DNA of 18,114 nt from JALSHZ01 sp964439815 (GTDB taxonomy: Bacteria > Pseudomonadota > Gammaproteobacteria > UWMA-0217), in the NCBI GenBank assembly GCA_964439815.1, contig CAYTPO010000082.1, forward strand, positions 1-18,114, in the 5' to 3' direction. The position numbers and the translations under genes were made by a program. Shown one piece after another: positions 5,458-13,768 of the stretch (position 1 is its first letter; the number at the start of each line of letters is the position of its first letter). The notes beneath the pieces were generated by a model. That model did no database searches. It saw only the letters and a program-made list of their open reading frames with translations, and was not told the origin of the DNA.

Positions 5458-7167
5458 TCAGCCCAGCAGACGCTGCGTCATGTGCAGCCGCACCTCACCC
5501 TCTTCGGTGATGGCATGGAATAGCTGGTGCGGGCCGGTGGCCCTGGCAATGCGTTCATCGAGATCGGCACGAATTTCCCGGTAGTAGTCGAGTAGCCGCA
5601 GGTCGAAGCGCTGCATGGCCTTGCTGAGCGGATCCTTTTGCTGACGGGCGAGCACCGTCGCCATACCGTCCTCGAAGACATTGCCCAAACACATGTGAAC
5701 GGCTGAAAACAGCGTTGCCCAGCCATTGAACCAGAACATCAAATCGATATCGAACTGCTCCCCGGTCTCCTCTCCATTGAGCACCTGTTGCAACAGATCC
5801 TTCTCCTTGACGGTTTCGGACTCATCCATCATCGAGGCACGACCATAGGCATCGATCGTCGAGCTGGTGAGCATGATCGGCACATGGGGATACCGGGTCA
5901 GCACAAAGCTGGCATCCTTGAGGATCGGTGCCGGTTGATCGGGATTCAGCGGATTGCGCTTGAGCCTGGCCGATGGCGCGGTGGAGAGGATCTGGATCTG
6001 ATGTCCCCGCACACCAAGTTCATTGACCAGCCGTGCGAAAACACCCTTGTTGAAGAGATCCATGGAAAAATTGAGCGCATGTTGCTTGTGCAGCAGACAG
6101 AGCTGGATTTCGTAAGGATAACGGGGTGCGGCTTCGACGATATTGGCGATCTTGCTGACCGGAATGCGCTCTTTGAGCCTGCCATGCTTGTCGACAATGA
6201 CTTCCTGATGGAATTCATCAAAGCTGATCTGCAGCATCACCCGGGCCTTGGGCCACCCTGCCGGGCGGCGACGAACGGCCTTGGCCATGGCTTCCAGTAC
6301 ATTGCGTGTCTCAGCCCGTGTGGTGGCAAAATCCCCGTTGAGCAGAATGGCAAAGGTACGGACATGCTTCATGCTGCCGATGGCCTGGTAGAAATCATCG
6401 AGCTGGCGTGTCAGGTCACCACCGGTAAAGAGCACGTTGTCGGTCAGCTCATTGACCATCCGGTAGAGTTCATCCGGCTCCCGCTTGCCCTGCATCAGCG
6501 GCCGAAAGATGAACATGCAGTGACGACAGGTCTGCGGGCAGCCCATGGCGGGTATCAATCCCAGCTTGGCAAACTGCGGGGCAGACTCCGTCGGCGTCGG
6601 CAGTGCATCCACCAGCTTCAGCCGCAGCTGATCCTCTTCACCCAGCATATTGTCGTAACGATCACGCTCCTCGCGTGCAAGATCCTTGTATGCCAGCGCA
6701 TAGCTCCTGGTGAAAACCCCCAGATTGTCCCACAGCGCCAGCAACCTCGCGGTGAGGCTGTCGGGATCATTGCCACTGTCTTGCAGCAGGGCCTGCAACT
6801 GCGCCTTCTGTATCGGTGAATCAGCAGGCGCCTGACGCCAATGCCGGATATAGCCACGTATGAAGGCCTCGCCATCCACCGAGAACTCCAGCAGATCCAT
6901 CAGGAACCGCTTGGCCGGCGAGCGGAAGGTTTTAAGCACCAGCGCGCGATACTCCACCGGCACGTTGTGGTTGAGCCAGTGGAAGATGTAGAGATAGCTC
7001 ATCAGGAAGGCGAGATTGTCGGCATCCGGCTGATCGCGCAGCATCCCCACCATTGCGCCACTGGTCAGGCGATTGACTTCCGCCTTGAAGCGCTGCCGGG
7101 TAGCCGTCAGGTAGTGCGTCAGCAACTGACCGTGATCCGGAGGGGTGTCAATGGCAATACCTGTCAT
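5458..7167 (-). CDS. Radical SAM protein with large N-terminal helical domain
   Basis: The 569-residue protein has the [4Fe-4S] cluster motif CPQTCRHC, with Cys210, Cys214 and Cys217 in CX3CX2C spacing. The GGE-type SAM-contact motif is seen as FTGGD near 248-251, and ISFDEFHQ (314-321) is a strand motif shared with other radical SAM enzymes. The cluster motif is unusually far from the N terminus. The first 200 residues are mostly helical, contain YLYIFHWLNHNVP (58-70), and match no domain I recognise. The C-terminal 150 residues contain FWFNGWATLFSAVHMCLGN, which may bind the substrate. There is no RRE-like or SPASM cysteine cluster. The ATG at 7167 has GGGA about 9 nt upstream. It may be cotranscribed with the MOSC gene (108-bp gap). 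The reaction is unknown. Confidence 0.8.
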   Translation of the reverse strand: MTGIAIDTPPDHGQLLTHYLTATRQRFKAEVNRLTSGAMVGMLRDQPDADNLAFLMSYLYIFHWLNHNVPVEYRALVLKTFRSPAKRFLMDLLEFSVDGEAFIRGYIRHWRQAPADSPIQKAQLQALLQDSGNDPDSLTARLLALWDNLGVFTRSYALAYKDLAREERDRYDNMLGEEDQLRLKLVDALPTPTESAPQFAKLGLIPAMGCPQTCRHCMFIFRPLMQGKREPDELYRMVNELTDNVLFTGGDLTRQLDDFYQAIGSMKHVRTFAILLNGDFATTRAETRNVLEAMAKAVRRRPAGWPKARVMLQISFDEFHQEVIVDKHGRLKERIPVSKIANIVEAAPRYPYEIQLCLLHKQHALNFSMDLFNKGVFARLVNELGVRGHQIQILSTAPSARLKRNPLNPDQPAPILKDASFVLTRYPHVPIMLTSSTIDAYGRASMMDESETVKEKDLLQQVLNGEETGEQFDIDLMFWFNGWATLFSAVHMCLGNVFEDGMATVLARQQKDPLSKAMQRFDLRLLDYYREIRADLDERIARATGPHQLFHAITEEGEVRLHMTQRLLG

Positions 7168-7275
7168 GCTGGTAATCCCGCGTCGTAGATAAAGGGAGGT
7201 GGCCCGTTAATATAGCCGAAAAATGTCCATGAGACGGAGAATCATCGGCTCAGCCACGGGCATTGCCGGCAAGCA

Positions 7276-8076
7276 TCATGCCAGCAGTGTCACTTCATCG
7301 CCAAGATGCAGCGTACCGCGACCATCCGGTATCAGGTTTTGCCCGAACATGATCTTGCTGCCCTGCAGGCGGTAGGTGCTGAGCGTCTGCAGCGGCTCTG
7401 CCCCGGATACCTTGCCCGTGAGTGGATCGACCGTGGTGACGGCGCAGCGTGAGCACGGCTTGACAACGCGGAATTCGACATCGCCGATACGAACTCGGTT
7501 CCATTCATCCTCGGCGAACGGCGCTGTGCCACTAACGACGATATTGGGCCGGAACCGCTTCATGGGCACAGGAGTCTCCAGGCGCGCATTGAGATCATCC
7601 AACGAGGCCTGTGAGATCAGCAGTACCGGGAAACCATCGGAAAATGTGGTGTGATCTCCCTGTTGTGCATAGGTTTCATCAACCTGCCGACACTGCTCCG
7701 GTGGAAAGAACACCAACTGGCAGGGCTCTCCCAACAGCTCACTGAACCACCAGTCGGCATCGGGATCGGTCGGACTGGCCTGAACCACATCGTTCCAGAT
7801 CTTCACGGCAATCCGCTCATCACCCGTCGGGACAACAACCTGTAAATCGGCTTTCCCCGCCGTATGCAGCACCAGCCCGTCATCATTCAGCCATGCACTG
7901 ATCAGCGCCATCTGCGGATGGGTTCGCTGGGTCATGAACCGGCCATTTTCATCCACCACCATCCACTGGCGGTCATGAGCCAACCCCAAAAGATCGACTT
8001 TACTCGCTGTCAGGCTGATACCGGCCAGGGATTTGACGGGGTAGATATTGAGTTCGGAAACAGTGATTTCGGACAT
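7276..8076 (-). CDS. MOSC domain protein, YcbX-like
   Basis: The 266-residue protein has an N-terminal MOSC_N beta-barrel (from MSEITVSELNIYPVKSL to about 120) and a C-terminal MOSC domain (about 125-264) with PCSRC, where Cys208 and Cys211 lie. A conserved Cys in this place binds molybdenum cofactor in YcbX and mARC proteins, which reduce N-hydroxylated compounds. YcbX-type C-terminal ferredoxin domains are absent, so an outside electron donor is expected. I chose the ATG at 8076: the frame stays open for 47 more codons upstream, but that extension is low in conserved character and overlaps the divergent acuI gene. Expression probably depends on the short shared intergenic region. Confidence 0.85.
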   Translation of the reverse strand: MSEITVSELNIYPVKSLAGISLTASKVDLLGLAHDRQWMVVDENGRFMTQRTHPQMALISAWLNDDGLVLHTAGKADLQVVVPTGDERIAVKIWNDVVQASPTDPDADWWFSELLGEPCQLVFFPPEQCRQVDETYAQQGDHTTFSDGFPVLLISQASLDDLNARLETPVPMKRFRPNIVVSGTAPFAEDEWNRVRIGDVEFRVVKPCSRCAVTTVDPLTGKVSGAEPLQTLSTYRLQGSKIMFGQNLIPDGRGTLHLGDEVTLLA

Positions 8077-8134
8077 GGCTTCAGGTAACTTTGGCGAAAA
8101 CGATCCCCAAAGTCTAACCCAAACGGAGAGACCG
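8077..8134. promoter_or_regulatory. Divergent promoter region between MOSC gene and acuI-like gene
   Basis: Only 58 bp separate the two start codons. The ribosome binding site of the plus gene (GGAGAG, about 8125-8130) and that of the minus gene lie inside it, so the promoters must overlap or lie within the opposite coding regions. I could not pick convincing -35 and -10 boxes. Confidence 0.4.
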
Positions 8135-9118
8135 ATGTTCAACGCACTTGTACTGCACGAAGAGGATGGCCGAACGGTTCCACAAATCGAATCACTGGAT
8201 GAGCATCGGCTGCCCACCGGCGACGTACTGATCGATATCGAGTATTCCTCGCTGAACTACAAGGATGCGCTGGCCATTACCGGCAAGTGCAGGATCATTC
8301 GCGAATTTCCGTTTGTACCGGGTATCGATCTTGCCGGCATCGTTGCCGAATCGAGCAACCCCGATCATCCCGTCGGCAGCAGGGTAGTGCTGACCGGGTG
8401 GGGTGTTGGCGAACGCCACTGGGGCGGGATGGCACAACGGGCGCGGGTGAAATCCGAGTGGCTGACTCCGCTACCCGCGGGACTTGATACTCGCAAGGCG
8501 ATGATTGTCGGTACTGCCGGTCTTACCGCCATGCTGTGTGTAATGACGCTGCAGGAGACCGGCATACAACCGGATAGCGGCCGGGTGCTGGTCACAGGTG
8601 CCACCGGCGGGGTAGGGAGTCTGGCCATTGCGTTACTGCATCAGCTTGGCTATGAGATCACTGCAGTCACCGGCAAAACCACGGCTCGGGAATACCTGCG
8701 GCAGCTGGGCGCCAGTGAAATCGTCTCACGCGAGGAGATGGCCACAACTGCCAGGCCACTGGAGTCACAACGCTGGGCCGGGGTGGTCGATACGGCGGGG
8801 GGAGCTATTCTCGCCAGAGCATTGGCCGAAACGCAATATGGTGGCTGTATTTCCGCCTGCGGGCTGGCCGCCGATTATCGTCTTGAAACCACGGTGATGC
8901 CGTTCATTCTGCGCAATGTCAGCCTGCGGGGCGTGGATTCGGTCTACTGCCCCGCGCCGCGCCGCGCCGATGCCTGGTCACGACTGGCCACGCTGTTGCC
9001 GGCCAGTCTGTACGATGAGCTGGCGACAGAAATTCCGCTGGCCCGGGTCGGCGATGCAGCCGGCAGCATGATGGCCGGGCAGATTCAGGGCAGGATACTG
9101 GTAAACCTGCGTACCTGA
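8135..9118 (+). CDS. acuI: NADPH-dependent acryloyl-CoA reductase / quinone oxidoreductase, AcuI/YhdH type
   Basis: This 327-residue MDR-superfamily enzyme lacks zinc ligands. The GroES-like N-terminal half includes SSLNYKDALAITG (38-50) and FPFVPGIDLAG. MIVGTAGLTAMLCVM and the nucleotide-binding VTGATGGVGSLA (153-164) are characteristic of YhdH/AcuI. AcuI reduces acryloyl-CoA to propionyl-CoA with NADPH, so it detoxifies acrylate from DMSP or 3-hydroxypropionate metabolism; YhdH is the close E. coli relative. I chose the ATG at 8135 because of GGAGAG upstream and the family start MFxALVL. An in-frame extension to 8048 exists but overlaps the MOSC coding region. Its stop is 1 nt from the convergent glycosyltransferase stop. 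Confidence 0.88.
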   Translation: MFNALVLHEEDGRTVPQIESLDEHRLPTGDVLIDIEYSSLNYKDALAITGKCRIIREFPFVPGIDLAGIVAESSNPDHPVGSRVVLTGWGVGERHWGGMAQRARVKSEWLTPLPAGLDTRKAMIVGTAGLTAMLCVMTLQETGIQPDSGRVLVTGATGGVGSLAIALLHQLGYEITAVTGKTTAREYLRQLGASEIVSREEMATTARPLESQRWAGVVDTAGGAILARALAETQYGGCISACGLAADYRLETTVMPFILRNVSLRGVDSVYCPAPRRADAWSRLATLLPASLYDELATEIPLARVGDAAGSMMAGQIQGRILVNLRT

Positions 9119-9119
9119 A

Positions 9120-10358
9120 TCAGCCGAGGTGGCGCTGGAAGATATCCCCCAGCTTTTCGACATTGGGTGCAAGATTGTAGTGCTCGACTACCCGCTTGCG
9201 GCCGTTTTCTCCCAGCGTACGACGCAACTCGGGGTCATCCATCAACCGCGCCAGCGCCTCTGCCAGCTCCTCGGTCGAGGAGGGTGCAACCAGAATCCCG
9301 TCGATACCATCGCGGATCAGCTCGGGTATGCCGGTAATCCGGGTGGTCACGCAGGGAATTTCCATCGCCATCGACTCCATCAGCACCACGGGTATGCCCT
9401 CGGCAAAGCTCGGCATGGAAAACGCATGGGCACGCGAATAGAGATCCCGAATCCGGTCCTGATTGACGGCCCCTTCAAAAAGGATATGGTCATTGAGCTT
9501 CAGCGCCGTGACATGCTGCTCCAGCGAGCGTCGGTCAGGGCCATCACCCACGATACGAAGCCTGACCTGGCGCTGCTCCCGGATCAGCCGGTCGATGGCA
9601 TCGACAAGAATATGCTGTCCCTTGGCGGATGAGAGACGACCCACGCAAATGATCTCGAACACCTCCGGGCTTGACTCGAACGGTCGGGGCGCAAAGATCT
9701 CCGGATCGACACCCAGGCGGGCAACCTCCAGCTTGTGCCAATGCTCGTAGGAGGAGAGCTTCATCAGCTGACTGCGGGCAAAATTGCTGATGCAACAGAT
9801 GAAGTCGGCGGCTTCCACCTTCTGCGTCAGGTACTGGCCGGGTGCATCATAGAATTCATCCGGGCCATGGACGGTGATCGAAAAGCCGTAGCCAAAGATT
9901 TTCTTCACATACAGGGCGACCGTCGCTGATTGCGCACCCAGGTGGGCATGCAGATGTCGCTGCCCCTTCTGGCCCATCCAGACGCCGACCATCAGGGCTT
10001 CGGTAAAGTACATGAGGTTGTAGAAGATATCCCGCAGATCGGTACCACCGAGCCTGAAGATCATTGCCAGTCCGCGGAAGTATCCAGCGGTGTTTTCTGT
10101 CAGGGTGTTGAAATGAGCCTTCAATGCTCCCTTAATGCCATCTGGCTTGACGTAATAGGTCAGCGCCGATTCATTGGCCTCATCCCGTGTCAGCCCTTCC
10201 ATGCCACGATCCGCAGCATTGATCGAGGCGACATCGATATGGAATCCTCGCGCTCGCAGCTGCACCACTTCTCGGATGATGAAGATCATCGAGAGCATCG
10301 GGTACTGGCTGACAATGTAGGCCAGTGAAGGTGTTTTATCCATTGTTTGCTGAGACAT
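9120..10358 (-). CDS. GT4 family glycosyltransferase
   Basis: The 412-residue GT-B enzyme has the N-terminal acceptor domain with LHAHLG (136-141) and HGPDEF (164-169), then the glycosyl transferases group 1 domain. VGRLSSAKG (239-247) opens the donor domain, and EGIPVVLMESMA (320-331) supplies the E-X7-E donor motif. Relatives (WcaL- or EpsF-like) transfer a sugar from a nucleotide sugar to a lipid-linked oligosaccharide at the cytoplasmic membrane. The ATG at 10358 has GGAAG about 9 nt upstream; an in-frame GTG at 10385 has no good site. It is the last gene of the cluster and follows the first oxidoreductase after 97 bp, which leaves room for a separate promoter. The exact sugar is unknown. 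Confidence 0.85.
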   Translation of the reverse strand: MSQQTMDKTPSLAYIVSQYPMLSMIFIIREVVQLRARGFHIDVASINAADRGMEGLTRDEANESALTYYVKPDGIKGALKAHFNTLTENTAGYFRGLAMIFRLGGTDLRDIFYNLMYFTEALMVGVWMGQKGQRHLHAHLGAQSATVALYVKKIFGYGFSITVHGPDEFYDAPGQYLTQKVEAADFICCISNFARSQLMKLSSYEHWHKLEVARLGVDPEIFAPRPFESSPEVFEIICVGRLSSAKGQHILVDAIDRLIREQRQVRLRIVGDGPDRRSLEQHVTALKLNDHILFEGAVNQDRIRDLYSRAHAFSMPSFAEGIPVVLMESMAMEIPCVTTRITGIPELIRDGIDGILVAPSSTEELAEALARLMDDPELRRTLGENGRKRVVEHYNLAPNVEKLGDIFQRHLG

Positions 10359-10455
10359 ATCCCTGTTCTTCCGGTTGGTGACCACTCACAAGCACTCGAT
10401 CAAACCTAACTCGATGGAGCACTAGCTATCTACGTAAATTCAAAGTAAACACACA

Positions 10456-11559
10456 TTATTCATTGGGGTAATGGAGCCCCCATTGCGACCGCATGGCATC
10501 CATCGTTTTCATGACGGCCAGCGTGTCATCCAGTGGCATGACCTTGCTTTCAGTATCTCCACGTTGCAGGCACTGCGTGACTTCCTCGATCTCGAACTGG
10601 TAACCGTTGCCGGCATAGGGATCGCTCAGCGTGCTGCCCCCCGCCAACTTATCGAGCAATGGCGTCAGACTTCGGTAGATTCTGCGTCCCACGGCATTGC
10701 TCTTGAGCTTCTGCTTCACCCCGGGGCCAGCAGGCAACGATACTTCCGTGGGCGGCTCGACCGGAGAAAACGGCTGCAGCGAAGCGCGGTCGGGGCTATA
10801 GAAGGGGTCCCTGATACGGATCTGACCCTTACTGCCCATGATGGTGGCTTCATTACTGCCATAGGCGGTCAATGTGGAGGCAAGCTCGGCAATGGCACCA
10901 TCGGGATAATGCAGCAGACAGGCTGACTGCTCATCCACTCCAGTCTTGCCGATTGCGGCGCGGGACTTCATCTCATCGTGTTGACCCAGCAGAAAATTGG
11001 CCAGTGAAAGCGTGTAAATACCGCGATCCATCAAGCTGCCACCCCCCTTTTCCAGGCTGAAGAAGCGGTTGTCCGGATCAAACGGGGTAGGGTAGCCGAA
11101 ATCGGCCTTGAGCAGCTTCACCTCACCAATCTCACCAGCGTCAATACGCTGCCTGATCTCCCTGAGCAGCGGGAAGAAGCGCATCCACATCGCCTCCATG
11201 CAGAACAGACTCCTGGCACGCGCAGCAGCGATGACCTCTTCCGCCTGCAAGGCATTGATGGTGAAGGGCTTTTCACACAATACCGCCTTGCCTGCCTCAA
11301 GGCATTGCAGGGCATCATCCTTGTGTCGGTGGTGGGGCGTCGCGATATAGACAACGTCGATGGCCTCATCCTGCAGCAGCTCATCGTAACGGCCAAAGGG
11401 CTTGCCGACATTAAAACGTCGGGCAAATGCGCTGGCCGTCTCCAGGCTCCGCGAACCTACCGCATACAGCTCGGCATCCGCAACCTGTGAAAAACTCTGC
11501 GCCACATCCTGAGCCACCATGCCGGTGCCCAGTATGCCCCAACGAATTGTTTGCCCCAT
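10456..11559 (-). CDS. Gfo/Idh/MocA oxidoreductase, dihydrodiol dehydrogenase-like
   Basis: The 367-residue NAD(P)-dependent enzyme has the Rossmann motif GILGTGMVAQ (8-17), the family lysine in CEKPF (Lys97) and the C-terminal domain signature GGGSLMDRGIYTL (172-184) with Asp178. That is the usual pattern of the dimeric dihydrodiol dehydrogenase and sugar oxidoreductase branch. In this cluster it most likely oxidises or reduces a sugar or nucleotide sugar in the cytoplasm. The substrate is not readable. AGGAG 6 nt before the ATG at 11559 decides the start over the longer frame to 11601, which overlaps the upstream gene stop. It follows that gene by 29 nt, so cotranscription is likely. Confidence 0.85.
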   Translation of the reverse strand: MGQTIRWGILGTGMVAQDVAQSFSQVADAELYAVGSRSLETASAFARRFNVGKPFGRYDELLQDEAIDVVYIATPHHRHKDDALQCLEAGKAVLCEKPFTINALQAEEVIAAARARSLFCMEAMWMRFFPLLREIRQRIDAGEIGEVKLLKADFGYPTPFDPDNRFFSLEKGGGSLMDRGIYTLSLANFLLGQHDEMKSRAAIGKTGVDEQSACLLHYPDGAIAELASTLTAYGSNEATIMGSKGQIRIRDPFYSPDRASLQPFSPVEPPTEVSLPAGPGVKQKLKSNAVGRRIYRSLTPLLDKLAGGSTLSDPYAGNGYQFEIEEVTQCLQRGDTESKVMPLDDTLAVMKTMDAMRSQWGLHYPNE

Positions 11560-11588
11560 TTCAGCTCCTGCGTATTCGTGTTTGCGCC

Positions 11589-12716
11589 CTATTTTGCCCA
11601 CTCCATGGGTTCGACAGGATCAAAAGTGGTTGTCATCTGGTAGGTCGCTCCCTGTTCGCGAGCATAATGGATCGCCAGCGCCATTTCGTTGGTGTGCAGT
11701 GCAAAACGCGGGGACAGGCGACTGGGGCGGTTATCACGAACCGCTGCCGCCACTTCGGCGACACCCCGGCAAAAGTCCATCTGCTGCGACCCCTTGCCCG
11801 GTACCTTGCCGGTATCTGCCTTGAGCAGTTTGTGTCGGGTCTTAATTGGGTTGAGAAAGGTCTTGCGACGGATCTTCATCATCTTGCGGCTGTAGACAGG
11901 CGAGTAGTAATGCCAGCTGTCATCGGTATAGAGCACACCTTCATCACCAACGATTTTCAGCTGATGATCATGTGGCGCAAGAATACTGCAGGTGAGCCTG
12001 GCAACCACACCCGATTCGAACTGGATGCAGGCCACCGAGAAATCCGGTGACTCCATATTGAGCGGCTCATCGGTCAGTTTGTCGGGCACCTGAACGGAAG
12101 CAAAGGAGGTGACACTTGTCGCCGGACCGAACCAGGCCGCCAGCCAGGTCAGATAGTAACCCGCATGCTCCAGCGTGCAGCCTATCTCGAATTCATCCTT
12201 GTAGGGCCACGGAATGCCGGAATCACTGAGCCACTTCTCGTAGGGCATCAAATGCACCATGCCATCATCCATCTCGGCATAGACCACCCGAACCTTGCCC
12301 ACCGTCTCTTCACGCAGCGCCTTCCACAGTGTTTGTGCGGTCTCACCCAGCAGACTGCAAGGTGCCGAAGTGATTTGCAGGCCCTTGCCTTCGGCCAGCT
12401 CCACTAGCTCGGTGGCTTCATCCATATTCATGCCCAGCGGTTTTTCCGAGTAGACATGCTTGCCCGCTTCGAGCGCGGCCTTCGAGATTTCGTAGTGATC
12501 ACGGGGATTGGTCAGATTCAGCACCATCTCCACCCTGGGGTCATCCAGCAGTGCCTGGAGCGAGTCGTAACGGGGAACCTTATGGATACCAGACAGCAGA
12601 TCCGCACGCTCGCTGTTGCGATCCATTACTCCGGTCAGCTTCAGTTCGGGATGGAGCGGCAGGGTACTGAGGTAATAATCGGCAACAAATCCGCATCCTA
12701 CGATCGCGATATGCAT
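11589..12716 (-). CDS. Gfo/Idh/MocA oxidoreductase, divergent second copy
   Basis: The 375-residue protein starts MHIAIVGCGFVADYY, with the GxGxxA-type nucleotide loop at 7-12, and has SEKPLGMN with Lys92. The C-terminal signature reads GCTLEHAGYYL (179-189), where relatives have GGGxLxDxGxH-like residues: the usual Asp is replaced by Glu and the final His by Tyr. It is not a recent duplicate of its neighbour, since the two share only family motifs. Homologues occur in polysaccharide loci and may oxidise or dehydrate UDP-sugars, but the substrate is inferred from context only. AAGGAA lies about 9 nt upstream of the ATG at 12716. The 230-bp gap upstream carries two hairpins. Confidence 0.8.
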   Translation of the reverse strand: MHIAIVGCGFVADYYLSTLPLHPELKLTGVMDRNSERADLLSGIHKVPRYDSLQALLDDPRVEMVLNLTNPRDHYEISKAALEAGKHVYSEKPLGMNMDEATELVELAEGKGLQITSAPCSLLGETAQTLWKALREETVGKVRVVYAEMDDGMVHLMPYEKWLSDSGIPWPYKDEFEIGCTLEHAGYYLTWLAAWFGPATSVTSFASVQVPDKLTDEPLNMESPDFSVACIQFESGVVARLTCSILAPHDHQLKIVGDEGVLYTDDSWHYYSPVYSRKMMKIRRKTFLNPIKTRHKLLKADTGKVPGKGSQQMDFCRGVAEVAAAVRDNRPSRLSPRFALHTNEMALAIHYAREQGATYQMTTTFDPVEPMEWAK

Positions 12717-12758
12717 TGGCTGGCATTCCTTTGTGGCAATGTTGGGTTAAATCCGGGA

Positions 12759-12782
12759 TAACTGCTACTCATTGAGCAGTTA
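12759..12782. repeat. Perfect 8-bp palindrome TAACTGCT...AGCAGTTA
   Basis: TAACTGCT (12759-12766) pairs exactly with AGCAGTTA (12775-12782) around an 8-nt loop, 43 bp upstream of the second oxidoreductase start. Its right half is a relative of the GAGTAGTTAC motif at 626-644. By position it could be an operator or leader hairpin for the oxidoreductase-glycosyltransferase part of the cluster. Confidence 0.45.
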
Positions 12783-12895
12783 CAATCAGGAAAGTGGAGT
12801 CTACAATGAAAAACCGGCAAGGCAGCGTGAAGTGAAGCACAGCGAAGCCCATCTACCCGACGAGGCGCATAGAGCCCGGGATGGTATCGGGCAGG

Positions 12896-12933
12896 ATACC
12901 GGCACTGCCGGCATGATGCCCGCTGTGCCGTAT
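12896..12933 (-). terminator. Hairpin after the wecG-like stop, possible terminator or processing site
   Basis: ATACCGGCAC (12896-12905) pairs with GTGCCGTAT (12925-12933) with one bulged base, and the loop holds further short GGC/GCC pairing. It begins 13 nt after the glycosyltransferase stop in the direction of transcription. No T run follows, so a Rho-independent terminator is uncertain; an mRNA-stabilising or attenuating hairpin is the alternative. Confidence 0.4.
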
Positions 12934-12946
12934 CGAACTGAGCTGC

Positions 12947-13768
12947 TTACCGGTTGAACAGCCGCTTTCTGACCAGCTCCTTGCCAAGCGTCAGCAAAAA
13001 CTGACTATTGGTGACGAGATAGCGCTTCCACATCTTGCGCGGCTCCATCAGCAGCCGCCAGAGCCATTCCAGGCCACTATTCTGCATCCAGACAGGTGCT
13101 CGCTTGACGTAGCCGGCAATCACATCGAAGCTGCCACCCACGCCAAAAATAACCTTGGCACCCAGTTCGTTACGGTATTTCTCACCCCACAACTCCTTGA
13201 AGGGTGTCGGCATGCCAATGAACAGAATATCGGCCTTGCTGGCAGCAATTTCCCTGATGACCTCAGGATAATCCGCCTCTTTGAAATAGCCATTGCGACT
13301 TCCGGCAATCTTCAGCCCCGGGTAGCGCGACTCGCAAATCTTCAGCAAGGTGTCGATCACTTCCTGTTTTGCACCCAGAAAATAGACGCTGATACCTTCA
13401 CTGCTCCCCGCCTCCAGCAGACTCGACATCAGATCGACACCGGCAACCCGATCCACCAGCGGGGTACCAAGCAATCGGGTCGACCAGACAATGGGCATAC
13501 CATCGGCCACAATGATATCGCCAGCATTGCAAGCCGCACTCAACTCGCTGTTAGTTTTCATCATCATCAGCAAGGCCGCGTTCAGCGTAATCAGGGTGCG
13601 GGGTCTGACCTCACCTTCGCGACACCACTGCAACGTCTGCTCCAATGTCTGTTCACGGGTGAACGAATCGATCTCACAGCCCATGAAGTGGATTCGGTTG
13701 CTACTGCTACTGGTGCCATTCATTGTAATGGGTGATTTAGACGATATGACCGGCTGGATCGATTCCAC
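12947..13768 (-). CDS. WecG/TagA/CpsF family glycosyltransferase (GT26)
   Basis: The 273-residue protein has the family blocks in order: TLNAALLMMM (61-70), IVADGMPIVW (86-95) with the catalytic-type Asp89, FIGMPTPFKELW (183-194), GVGGSFDVIAGYVKRAPVW (209-227) and GLEWLWRLLMEPRK (232-245). Relatives transfer ManNAc, ManNAcA or glucose to an undecaprenyl-pyrophosphate-linked sugar at the membrane face. The usual PxQE in the third block is TPFKE here. A 30-residue Ser-rich N-terminal leader precedes the domain. The start is GTG at 13768 with AGGAG about 9 nt upstream; an internal ATG at 13723 lacks a site. The start lies 32 nt inside the preceding gene, so translation is probably coupled. Confidence 0.88.
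   Translation of the reverse strand: MESIQPVISSKSPITMNGTSSSSNRIHFMGCEIDSFTREQTLEQTLQWCREGEVRPRTLITLNAALLMMMKTNSELSAACNAGDIIVADGMPIVWSTRLLGTPLVDRVAGVDLMSSLLEAGSSEGISVYFLGAKQEVIDTLLKICESRYPGLKIAGSRNGYFKEADYPEVIREIAASKADILFIGMPTPFKELWGEKYRNELGAKVIFGVGGSFDVIAGYVKRAPVWMQNSGLEWLWRLLMEPRKMWKRYLVTNSQFLLTLGKELVRKRLFNR

Noticed and set aside
5788..6819. 343-codon plus-strand frame antisense to the radical SAM gene
   Set aside because: It is an antisense shadow: the minus strand carries clear radical SAM motifs across the same bases, while the plus translation has no recognisable motif.
12783..12946. Possible small gene between the WecG-like and oxidoreductase genes
   Set aside because: The ATG at 12805 opens only a very short frame on the strand opposite the operon. 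The region is better explained by hairpins and leader sequence.
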